NCBI GenBank assembly: GCA_964035545.1
Contig: OZ037772.1
Span: forward strand, 8,792,650 to 8,856,649
Length of the DNA: 64,000 bases
Direction: 5' to 3'
From: Bugula neritina
Taxonomy: Eukaryota; Bryozoa; Gymnolaemata; Cheilostomatida; Bugulidae
In this document: piece after piece, positions 19,961 to 33,100 of the stretch
How positions within the stretch are numbered: position 1 is the stretch's first letter
Layout: each line of letters opens with the position of its first letter
Position numbers and translations under genes: made by a program
The notes under the pieces: model-generated
Told to the model about the DNA's origin: nothing
Database searches by the model: none
What the model saw: only the letters and a program-made list of their open reading frames with translations

Positions 19961-22900
19961 ATTATAAACTAATTATATAAACAATAAACTATCCAAAAAT
20001 ATGCTATTAAAGAACATGGCTCAAGCAAAGCTATATATGATAATATTATCAACAAATAAATATATTATTCATCAGCAAATTTTGCTGCTTGAGTAAAAAA
20101 ACTATAAGTGGAAGCTTTACAAAAATTAAGTGACTTGAATGCATTTTTGCCTTTGCTTCTTGGTAAACCATGAGCCTTTGATGTGCATAAAAACAATTAT
20201 GTGAATAAAAGGTAAATTACAATAAATTAAAGTTACGGCAAATATGGAGTAAACTAGCTGTTACTCTGCTTATGATGAGTAGTTGAAAGCTAAAGCATTG
20301 CAAGAAATTGAACCAACTATGTCAATGCTAGGCAATCTCGCAAAGATAATTGGAGCAAAGCTCTGCTAATTAATACATGATCATTGAAGTGTACCTTTTT
20401 GGTAGGTTTGCACGGCTTGCCCTCTGACGTAGCAAGATTTAGCAGTGTTTTATAACAGTTTGTGAACTGTAGATAAAGAAATAGCAAAAATAAAACCAAA
20501 TTTGTGCTAGCTATTGATGTGTTTAGTACGCCTATAATTATATAGATATGTTAAATGAAAGTAGTTAGAATTGTGGTTTCCCGTCACAATTAAACATGAA
20601 TGCAAAACTAGAAAAAACCAAGAATTAAAGTGGTGGTATATATAACTAATCTAATAAAGAGCAAAAACTTATTCAGCAAAATAACAATAATTTAAAATAT
20701 TCAAAGTTTATGGGAGCATATGCAAGTAAAATGTGGTGCCACGTGACTTCAAAGCTACTCATTATAATATAATATGTATGCTCTTACAAAGATTATATTA
20801 ATGTTGTAAAAAGTTTTATAATATTGCACCAATATTGTATAATTGCATGAAAAACAAAAATAAAGAGTGTTTAAAAAAGTGAGACAATTCCTTCAAAGAA
20901 CTTAGTTGAATACAATTAAAGTAACTATATAATGTTCCTAATATGGTACAGAATGCCATATATGCAATAGCTACTGTATATTATAATGCTGAGACAAATT
21001 ATGACTTGTATAGACTGATGTATATATATGAGTTGGTGTGTATAACACTACTTTGAAGTTGTTACAGGAACTTAATTTGTTGAGCTTCTTACAGATTTTT
21101 ACACTATATACCAGCATATGCTAATATACAGTGAAGCTACTCATATGCAGATTATAGGTTAATTAAGGACACAATATAAAAAAAGGATATATTTTCATTT
21201 AGCATACAGCTTTCACAGTGCATTATAGATTCTCCACCACGGACCACACAAGATGCACCATTAAAGCTGTAATCACGCACTAGCTACGTTGTTATTAGTT
21301 AGAAATAACGTATCTGCAAATAATACCTGGGAATCTTCTTTTTATCAACCAGGTGAGTTTTATAATTTAAGGCTTCCAGCTCACTGATTACATACTTTCG
21401 ATAATTTTGGTAAAGTGCTTAAAATTCAAATTCAATCTGCAACATATTTGCTACATGGTCAAGTTGTTTATAATATCTTTTTAATATTTTGGATTTTGGA
21501 TGGTCAATTTGCTATAGTCGAGATTAGAAGCAACAACAATATTGATGCCTTGATTTCCCTACTGTCAACTAACATACCTTGCGAGATAGGCTACCTATGT
21601 ATGTATATATAACCTAAAGATTAGGCTAGGGGCTGGAGCTAGTCTCGCTTAACCCAACAAAAACATGCTGATGTATACAGGCTATAGGAGCAGTTACAAT
21701 AGAGTAAGAAGTCAATGAGTTAATAAAAATCACGAGTTACACCAAATCCAGCATTTGGTTTAGCCTAGCCGATCTCGACGGTTTCCTTCTGCGACTCTTA
21801 TACCAGAGCAATTTCCTTGACTTATCCCCAGTATCATTCATCAAACTGGGTCAAGCTAGTGGTAGATATTCAAGGAAGTAGCTTAGGCTTGAGATTATAC
21901 ACTATACGCTGATGAAACTTTTATCCTGTAAAAACTGTCAAAAAATGTCAGTTTTCTGATGGATGAGATCTCCACCAACCAATCAGCATCCAACTTATTT
22001 ATCAAAGCATTTTATACTTGACTGAGTTCTATAAATTATTGTTGATTTGACTATAAGCTTTAAAGTTGCATTGGAAAACTTGTCTTCAACTACATTATTC
22101 AACTAGTTTACATTCTGCTCTGGAATTCACAAAATTATGGAATAGTTAACTAAATCTTCCTTTCAAAGTGAGTAATTCAACCTATTCACATATAATTATA
22201 GGAGTATCAATTTAGACTGGATAGTCGGTGGCAATCGTCACCTCATGTAAGTTCTGCATGCCTTTAAATACCTCAAATTATTAGCTGTATTCTACATTTT
22301 GGCTATATTCAAAAAAGTGGAAGAAGCTGACAGCTATAGTTGGTAAGCACATTGATAGGGACCATGAAGAAGTGTCATTTACACGGGCTATATACTACAT
22401 ATTAGGAGGACACTGAAAAATTATCTAGTACTTAGTACATAGGTGTGTGTGGTTAATAGACTTTGTAACATTATAGTACGTATAATTCCTAAGTTAATGC
22501 ACCTATAGCATAAAGCAACATATACACTGCTCATGCATCTGTTTATATTTGCCACAAATGCAAGCTCAGTTCAGCTTTTGCTGAAAAAGAAATATAAAAG
22601 CAATCAGCAAATTATTCTGCTTCTCTCTTTAATTTACTATATAATTTTTCAAAGATAGTAGGCCTAGCTTACGCTTGTTTGGAAATAATTTTCTCTACAT
22701 ATACACTGCCTGGCAGAAGATGGTAGTCCTAAGAACTAGGAAAATTAGATTTCTGCGTAACTCAAGTGATGAGCTAGTCAAAAATAATTTGAAATGACAG
22801 TTTTTTTATAAGAGTGACAAACTTATCATATGTTATTAGTGCCATGGCAACTACTTTGATTATGTGTAAGTGACTATCTACATATGCTTGTTTTCGCATG

Positions 22901-24076
22901 AGACAAAAGCTGTCAGTATAAACTATTTCTTTTTAACAATTAGTTTATAGACAGCATAGGGTTTAGTTTACATCTTTATTCGTGTTATAGTGGGCTGGTC
23001 TAACTTTCTTAGCAAAATATGACAACGGCCCTCATTATTCTGCTTATATTGATAAAATCAAAATTTTTCATGCAACGCCATTGTAAGAGTAAAAATATTC
23101 TTATATATCTCGTAAAGCAAAGATTTCAAAAGTGCTCATATATGGTATTTCTACAAAGTATATGTTTGTTTTCAAAGATGATGCCTCTAAGGTTATTGGG
23201 TAGAATTGAAGATTTAGTTTAGGTTTCATCGAATTGATACGCTGAACTATGCTTTACATTAATGTGCAAGATCATACTCCAGGGGCTCTAAGAGTATAGC
23301 TAGCAAATTGTGCACCAATGATAAACCTAGCTAACTCATCTTATAAGTTCATTATCTAAGGTTATGCAATAATGTCATATAGCAGGTGGTCTAAACAAAG
23401 AAAGCAAATACGTTGAAATAGCTATTTAGGCAAGTTAAAAAATTATAGAGCTAAAATATGAACATTAATAAGCGACAAATCTGAAATATATGCATAGTAT
23501 ATAGCTGAAACTATAACAGTGCCCAGCTGTAAATAGTATCTTAAAAGAAAGTCGATGCAGTGATGGAAAAACAAGGGAAAACCTGTTTTCTTAATGAGAA
23601 AAATAATGGAAAAAGTTTTTAAGTTCTTGCAAGATTTCAATGACTAAAATATTATATATAACTGCATGTATAGCTAAATTTCAGTGCATGATTTCAACTG
23701 TCTCCCTGAACTAAAAACTATAAAAACAATCAAAAAACTTATAGACTATTGAAATTTTTCCTTACTGCATGTACCGAAATGCCTAAAATCTAGCGATTTA
23801 CAAAACAGAGCATTTAGAGAGCAGCAGAGCAGCAATTTGAGTAAAATAGTTTCAGTTGTAACAGTTTTTGGTGCTTTTAACTTTTCTCAATTGCATAAAA
23901 AAGCAGTTATCTCCAATGAACAAAATACACTTTTATAAATTTTGACAACGAAGACATTTTTGACTTAGTAAGTTCCTCAATTAGCTAAAAATATTAAATA
24001 ATCTTGTTGCAAATGCATAACATAATAATATATGTCTATGTTCTCTACAGGAATGTTATTATTAATTCATTTTTAG
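19961..24076 (+). other. Spacer between gene 1 and gene 2, nothing identified
   Basis: About 4 kb of AT-rich DNA with no exon chain, RNA gene or mobile element I can support. Short frames at 20317-20499, 21415-21612, 23019-23222 and 23443-23640 have no motif. The gene 2 promoter and any 5' untranslated exon should lie here: the first coding exon is preceded by a possible acceptor (ATTTTTAG, to 24076). Confidence 0.4.
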
Positions 24077-24098
24077 CCGGAAAGGTGCATTCATGAGT

Positions 24099-24153
24099 AT
24101 GGGAAACTCTGATTCTACAAAGCAACACAAAATCAGCGAGGAAAAAGAAGAAA
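24099..24153 (+). CDS. Gene 2 first coding exon with myristoylation-type start
   Basis: Reads MGNSDSTKQHK and then a Glu/Lys-rich tail, with donor GAAA|GTAAGT. Gly2 and Ser6 fit the N-myristoyltransferase consensus and basic residues follow. Gene 3's first coding exon independently has the same MGNxxS pattern. Confidence 0.6.
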
Positions 24154-27100
24154 GTAAGTTAACTTTGTCTAAAAAAAGCTGTTTCACAGCAAATTTCCAG
24201 TTTTTACATCAATTCTGAATAATATCTAAAACTTGGTTTATAATGATGACAAAATGTTGCGCAGAATGATGCATGTCTGATTAAATATAATTAAAGTCAA
24301 CATGTAATATAATAATATTGTTTATGCCATATTGTAGTAGATTTGTGGGTTCAGAATAAATTAGGCAGAGAACATATAGCCCGGCCCTTTGTATTGTGAG
24401 AGATAAGAGAGGTTGTATGGTTGCGAATAAAATAGTCTAGTTTATTGTAGTATGAGTATGTCCTAATTCCTTTAGGAGCTTCAGTTGTAGGCGGAACTAC
24501 AGCTGCGAGCTAGCCTCTTTATATAGTAACACAAAAGTTTGTTTTAAAAACTTCGACCAATCTTCAGCCGAAGATCGGAATGTCGGACTCCCGAATGACC
24601 GACAACCGGTCAGCCGGGAGTCTGACACTTCGAACCTCATTGGAGACGAATTTACACAAGGCAAAACGAATGAATAACAGTAAATTATTCACTACCCTAA
24701 GAGCTTAACTATAATTACAGTATTTAAGGCATTCAGAAAGCTACGCCATGAGGTAATTATAATAATATACCACAAATAGTTACTGTAACTTTCCAGAATT
24801 GTGGTAAGTATTAGAATTACCCTCCCTTGTTACACACCATCATAAGAGCGTCAATCTAACAGTAAAGTTCTATTATCTGTTCTCTCTGTGGCAAACCCTA
24901 TCCAGAAGATAGTTAAAGGTACTCTTACCCTGACTCACCCAGTGCACTCACTGGAAGCAGCAATCAAGAATTATTGTATTTGATCAGAAATGTACAATGA
25001 TATTCTAAAGTAGGGTATAAAACAATAATTTTCTTTGTTTTAGAAAAAGAAGTTCCACTCTTGTCTTTACAAGGTAGGTGAAATGCTCATCAGAAATAAC
25101 AGCTGGCAATTTATGCCTTTTCAGATTTCCTGGAGTTGTCATTCTTTTACAGTTGCACATATGTATTATGTATTATGTATTTATAGTACCTTAAAGTTTT
25201 AACAAGTTTTGAGTACCTATAGTAGCATTTTTAGGCTTTAAAACTCCCATACAGAGCCAAGTTTTTCATTCATCTCAATTCAAGCACTTCCCATGTTGCT
25301 GTTCATGTTGCTAGTGTTGTAAATTGCTATTTATACTAAGCAATTGCCAAATTATAATATACTAATGTTGAGCTTTTATCTACATTGGTGAGAGTTTGTT
25401 TGCTTTTTTGTTATGTTTTTTATCAAAGGTGATTTAAAAATATATTATATACCATAGGTTTTATAGTTTAAAATTTAATATCGCAGTTTAATCTTTGAAT
25501 CTAAAGTTGTTGTTTAATACTGGAATTATAGTTTTGAAAAGTTAAACATTTCAATAGATCCATGAGCTGCGTATGTAAAAAAATCTTTAATGGCTATCAC
25601 ATAATTGAAAACTGTCTTTCGTAAAATATATGCATGTATATATGTTTTTGTAGTGTCAGAGCCTGGCGTGCAGCAATTATCTAAAAGGAATAAGTTCATC
25701 AAAAAAAGTGAGTTTGCAATAATTGCGCTGAATATTTTAATAAGAATTGCTCATAATGAATAATATAATTATAAACTTATATGTTGTGCAGTATAATAAG
25801 CATCTACCAAAGGCTACTTATTTTTCATGTTTGAAATCGTTCTTTAATAAAAATATAGTTTTGCGACTGAGTCAATTTACTTGAAACGAAAAAAATCCTG
25901 TATGAAATTCATTCACTAGTTTTAATCTATTTTTAGAATTTAAACTAGGTGCACAACCATTGCGTAAAAGGAAAACATTTGTCAAAGCTTCTAAGAATCA
26001 GAGTAAGTATGCAGTATAACTGTATTACAATTAGTAGTGAGACTGTGTGTATTTACTTCTTATAGTTAATATAGTTTGTAAGCTTATTAATGATTGGCTT
26101 ATTGTAACAATTATATAATATTATAATCTTCTCAGATTTTTCAGTGCTAAAGGCAAAATGTCTAAATTTAAAAAAATGTAATTTTGAGTTATTCAAAAAG
26201 CGAGTTAGAGCCTTTTACATCCCTTTGGCATGCTCTGCTTTGTAATATATTTCCTAGTATATAATGAATATCTGATATAACTTACTGAAAAACATAATGG
26301 ATTGTTTAAAATTATTTGAGAATAGTTTTTAATTTTAGCCATACACTTTCCATATCATGCTTAGTTATAGAAACTCGTGATACGCACCTTATACCTCGAT
26401 CAATGAGATGGAGACTCAGATTGTCAAAAAACTCAAGACCGGCAAGTGAGTGGACAGTTAAGTATATTCCACGCAAAGGGTTTATTTTTAACATTGGAAC
26501 ATGAGAATTATTTGCTGCTATTGAGATAAAAGATGTCAATTATTGTGAGCCATGATAAGCAAAAATTGTTCAATCTAAATTAAATATACATATACCTTCT
26601 ATATAGCTCAAACCAACAAAACAAAAATCAACAGTTTTAACATTATGCACATCATGGGCATGCATGCATAATTGTAATTTTGAACACAACAATTTGTTGA
26701 AGTATTTATTAATTAAATGTATACTATTTTTTACTGCACTGAGACATTTTAAAAGCAGAACTTGCCAATTGCAACTTTTGTTCTCTTAATTGTTGGTAAA
26801 GAATTTGCAGTTTTGATAAATATTATATTTTAGGCTATATCTTTCCATACAACATAGTATATTAGATCACATTATACTTTATATATAATATGATCTCTTA
26901 ACATACAATTTGACTTGAAAAATTATTTTCCAGACAAATTTTTCGGCCAATTTTTAAACCTATAAAAGGCAATCTATGAAACATAACATGCAACCTACAG
27001 TCATTGTGATACTTTCAAAATAAAAGGTATGAAGAAAAAATAATTCAACACTACAATCTGTTGGTATTTTAATATATATTAACAACACAGTCAATATGAT

Positions 27101-30100
27101 TGATTGAATATCTAAAAACAACAATTGTTTCACTATATAATGCAATCAATTCAAATAGAAAGTGTCTATACACTGATCATTATCTATACTATATAATAAT
27201 GTATTAATTAGAACAAAAAATATTTGCTATTCACATTATAGGATTTTTATCATTATGGTTTAATTGCACATCTTAGTTTTTGTATTAACTTGAACTTTAT
27301 CTTTAATAAACACTTTGGAATATTCCATGGATAAAATAAATAAAATGCTTTCAAGTTCCATTATGATGATATATGTGTATATCAGGATAATGAAATAATA
27401 TAATGATCTCATATATATATATAAAATAATAATAATTATAATCTATTATACTGTAATAGCTCTATAGATGTAATTTTCATTTAGCTTGTTTAGTTAATTA
27501 TTTTGAATAGAAACAAGATGGTTTTATTTCAAAGTTAAACTGGTTCTCATATTATTCGGTAAAATTGCATTTACACCTTTGCTGAAAAGCTTAAACTTAA
27601 CATGCCATCCCGCATGAAGTTTGTAACTTGGCCAAGCTGAATTTTTGACTAAAAATTGTGAAGGTATATAAATGCACATTAGAATTATGTTCATAATAAA
27701 AATACAATTTGTTACTAACCAAAAATTAAAACAGTGTTGAATTTAAAATGTAAAAATATCTAATAAATTTTGTAAGGTCAAAATTTTACAAAATAAACTG
27801 CACTGATAATATAATTGTTTTTACACCAAATTCATACCCTATATGTTTTTCAATCCACGTATGCCTGGTTTTCAGTTAATCTTGTGTATTAAAAAAAGAA
27901 AGACAAGTTTTACGCAGCAATTAACATATTTAAAACTAAATACAACTAAATTAACAAGATTGATTGCTTTTATTGATGTTATTTTCAGATGAACTTTAAA
28001 TAGCAATTTCCCACATGAAAATTGACAGGTATTAGGCTACCTTATATATAGCTTCTTCTGTTGTTGCAGGCACACAAGATGAAAATAGGATTCCTCCTGA
28101 GATTCTCACTATAAGACCCCCTGTTTCTCATGTCAGTAGACTAACTTTAATGAGTAAGATCTCAATTTATGATAACTCGATCTAGAAAAGTAATGAATTT
28201 CTGGTAACTGGGAAGTCTGTATCTGTATCTGTGTTGAGTCGCTAGACCCTCGAGAGAGAGAAGTATTATGAAGGCGTGACTTCAGAGATTCTAAGGTCTC
28301 TGATTGTCCTGGGAAGGAAACTATTAAAGTATATGTTGGAATTTGTTAGTATATAATGAATGAGGAATATGTCTGGAAATTTTAGGATAGATGGACAATT
28401 AGTTTATTATAGTTCTTGGAATGTATTAACAATTATTTCAGAACAGACATTTTCATTATAGCTTATAGGAATTGAAGTATAAGTAGTAACTTTATGCGGC
28501 TTGATTTTCTACATGATTCCAACGTTTTTATATATTTAGCTGTTCTGGAGCCTTAAGGTCATACTTCGAATTCCTTTTTTGAAAGACGCCCTTTACGCAG
28601 CAACATATTCAATACTCATCATAAGCTAAATTAACAGGATTGATTGCTTATGTATAAATATTAGAGTTTGAAAAGCCTGGTAGAATAATAATACGTCAAC
28701 TATTAAAACAAAATAGTTATTTTATCAACAAGTGAGTAACTAGATCAACATGGAATCTGTCAATTGACAGCTTGAATGCGGTTTAAGCATGTCTGATGGC
28801 AATAAATTTAAAATTAGAGTCAGCCATAAATTATGTCGACATAATTTATCTATACAATAGTAATTAATAACCACCTATATATGGTATTCTCATGTACTAA
28901 TACTGCTAATTCCATAGCATGATTTTATATTTTTGTAAGCTTTACATACTATAATATTTTTAACATTATATTGATTTCTGTAAGCAAAATGTTGCACATC
29001 TTCCAGATTTTGTCATAATATTATATAGTTATATATATTCACCACACAGAGACATATGTTATATGCTGCATGGATCAACAATGTATTTGCTATGATTTTT
29101 GCTTGAAATCAAGTTTTAACAAACATTATAATATAATAATATAGCTGCACAACTTTTCTCGGCTTTATTTTCAGATTAACTTTTAATTATAGCAATTTCC
29201 TACATAATATGCGACAGGTTTTACCGTATAGCTTTTTTATTATTTCAGACACACAAGATAAGGATAGGATACTTTCTGAGATTCCCACTTGTGCACCCCC
29301 AGATCTTCACCTCAGTATGCCAATTTTACCAAGTAGATCTCAATTTATTATAATAGCTCTGGAAAAGAAATGAAATTTTTTGGTAACTGAAAAGTCTGGT
29401 GGCATTTTTGACTGCATATAGTAAACTCAAATGTCAGTGTATCAAAAATTGATATAATTTATAAAACAAAAATCTAGATCAGTTTATGTATCATTGCTAT
29501 ATATAAAATGCTTGTCAAGACTTCAAAACTCAAGTGAATATGAAACTTTAATGCCTAAAACTTACATTTTAGCGAGTGCCCTGGACTACAACCAAGAAGA
29601 TCTTATTGCAATAGCCCAATGGGCGAATTTACCAACTAAAGGTAAAAATTTAGAAATTGAGTGGATTGAAATATTTCTATTTACAAATGCTAAAACAATT
29701 TAATAACAACAACACAAAGCGTAAGAAAAATTAAATTATCTTGACATATAAAATTTGGCAGGTATTATAGCAAAACAAATTCTGGCGATATTTACAAATG
29801 AGCTGTAAAACGGTTGGAACGAGTGAAAATGTTTAATTTGCACAAACTTTTTATTATCATGTTATCTCCATTTAGGAGCATTGTTGCAATTTTCTGAAAT
29901 AGCTTGGTGGCTATATTATATATAATATTATGTTTTTCATGCTGAATAAACTTATTATGAAATGCACAGATTTGTTGTATGTATACATTTATATATTATA
30001 GTTATTACATTGTATAGAATCATTATACAGTACATAAGATTGTTATAATATATAGTACATAGAATTAATATATATTAATAGAAGTACATATAATTGGTTA

Positions 30101-33100
30101 TATATATTATATAGAACCATTGTTATATAGAGTACATATTATAATCATAAACTTATTATAACAAAGTCGAGAGTACTCAGCCTGTGACTGAAATACATTG
30201 ATTGTGCAGCGATAAACACTTTCTATATAAGCACAGATACCAAGTTTTTTTCTAACTCATATAGCTTCAATCTTCTATCAATCTTATAGAATATATACAC
30301 GGCTGTCAAGAATCTACAAAGTGCACAAATTTTGCTTAGTATTACTATATAGGCCTATATAGATTTTGGTGTTATACTTTGTTTAATTTATTACAATATT
30401 TTGAACATTTTGCTACAACACTGTCTCCATATTTTGACAAACACTCTGTATGCCATACTTTGTTTGGCTCCAAAATATAACAATTGTCAATGATTACAGT
30501 TATCTTAATTATTATGTCATTTATTAGTAAAAGAAGAAGATAGAAGGAGAGGCTCTTCTTGCTCAGAGAGTGGAGACTGGATAATCAGTGAAAATTATGG
30601 TGATGAAAGTTGTCCTTCAATACTTAATGGTGAGAGATTGAATTATTCATAATAATACTTCTTAGGAAAAACTATTTAAATGCTATAATAACAAAGAATA
30701 TTTAAAACAAGAATTATAAATTATGCATGGTGCGCTTGCAATAAAGCTCACCAACAGGAAATAATCAAATACAAGCGTGTCAAAAAATGACAAATGTAAA
30801 AGACCACTTATAATTTGAGGTCATGAGATGACAGTAATACATCTAATCATTATTCTGTCCTATATCTTTATGCACAGCTTTCATACTTGCGTTCTAAAAG
30901 CTATACTAGATCTATTACTGACTGGTTTTGTATTGTCAATCATTTTTTCCCACTGTACAATCTTTGCTCATGAATGCATGTGGCCTCTAACAATTTAGTA
31001 TATAAGAAGAGAAGTGGAGAAAAAAAATGTAGGCTTAAGAAATGAAGACTTAAACATAATACCAAAATATTAACATATATATAACAGCTTAAGCTATAGA
31101 ATAAAGATGGAAAGCAGGTTTTAAGCAGTTACAAATAATATGAGCATATTAGAAACAATAATGTTTATAATATGTATCATAAAAAGGGCTTGCTGTAAAC
31201 AAAACTAGAGAATGAGTAAAATTTAGACCATTTGGCAGGCTAAACTCAATAACTGTTTATGCATTGCTTTGCCGCAAAACTGCAGCTGCAAAGTTTCCTC
31301 TTATATTATAGTTTATTTTGTGATTATAGCTAATTAGCAAGGTAACAAATTTTTCAGTGCTAAAACTATTTTATTTTCCATGCAGCTAAATTAATATATA
31401 CAGTGTAATTTATTAATTAAAGCCAGGTGAGTTTAACAGCTATGGTTGCTAAGCCAATGGAAATTAAGCTGCTACACAAACCTTCACCTGAATTTTTAAT
31501 GGGCATGCATGCATGGCTTAAGGAAAGCTAGTTATTTATTGCAGCAATACTAATTAGTATACATTACGCAGTGCAAAACAAGGAGTGCATGCAGTATACA
31601 TAATATTACTAAGTATTTGTCATAGCCCTAAAGCTCTTGAAATTTTTATTTAGGCGGTGCCATGGAAACCATCAGTAAGAAGCTTGGCGAGGTAAAACTG
31701 GAGAGTAAACCAGCCAAAAGTGAAAGCTCAGAACGTAGGCTGATCAAATTATTTAACTAATTATATTGGTAAAATTAATACTTGTTTAGCATGAGGTTAA
31801 CTTTTATTACATATAAATGGTATGGCAGAGTACAATTAATTGCTATGTTTAGAATGTATATGAACTGCTTTGTGATGTTTTTGTCAGTCTTCATGTTAAA
31901 ATTTTATATAACTTTATTTAGTCAAGATGGTGCTCAAGATGACATTCCAGAAGACCTCCAGATACAAATAATCAATCAAATCTACCACACAATTTTAATA
32001 TAAACAGTGTGTATATAGTTACAACATTATTGATTAGTATATAACATGAACCCTAACAAACCAATTTAATTGGGGAAAAACGATGAAATTATATTTATAG
32101 CAATTTTAGAATTGTTTTAGAAGCTACAGAGCATGAAGTAATTGCTACTCAGTGTGCGGAGGTGTTTGAAGAAAGTGTCGTAAACAGTGAAAATGAAGGT
32201 TTGTGTAGTGTTGATCGAGTGTACCCATGCAGTAGTCTGTGGTGTAATTGGTTAGCTTGCCTACTTGCAAGCTGGAGGTCTGTGGTTCGAATCCCAGTTG
32301 GGACAATTATTTTACAAGCTATTCCAGCCTTTAGTGAAGTGTAGTATAGTACTCTTATATAAGGGACTTGAGAAGTCAGTGGAGTTTGGATTTAAACTGA
32401 AGGAATAGAGTCTCATTGTCAAACTTTTTAAAATAATTTCTAATAAAAAAAATAAAGGTGTCACCAGTTGAAGTACGTCTGGTTAAACAGTATGCAAATG
32501 CAATCCGTCACTTTCTGTTGTATAAAATTGAAAAAATATGATAAATGATGCAACAAAAAGAAGGCATAATCTAAGATATAAATGCACCATAAATTTGAGG
32601 CTTTACAATTTATAATTGATGAACCACTAACTTTTGTTCTCGAATTGTTTTAATGCATATTTATTGCAGCAATATTTTCCAAGACTTGAACGATTTTTGG
32701 CATATTTAACAGTCAAAACTTACAGAAGAATGTTTTCATACGTGAAACTGTATGAAAATTTATTTTAAAGCATTTGTTTTTCAGATGGTGTTGTACTTTA
32801 TTTTGGCACTGAAAGTTCATCACCAAGTTCACCTTATCAGCCAGCTCCTTACACATTGATTGAACTGATAGAAAGGTAGAGTATGTTAGATAGATAAACT
32901 AAAAGTATAACATACTCTGTTAACCTCAGCAATATGTATATGCACATGCACATGCACATGCACATGCACATGCACATGCACATGCACATGCACATGCACA
33001 TGCACATGCACATGCACATGCACATGCACATGCACATGCACATGCACATGCACATGCACATGCACATGCACATGCACATGCACATGCACATGCACATGCA

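Noticed and set aside
31921-32003. Possible gene 2 exon after TTATTTAG
   Set aside because: In the phase required by the preceding exon it hits a stop at TAA, and the neighbouring exons join in frame without it.
32229-32304. tRNA gene
   Set aside because: Box A and B are present but the acceptor stems do not pair, and the tail is shared with another copy, so it is a SINE.
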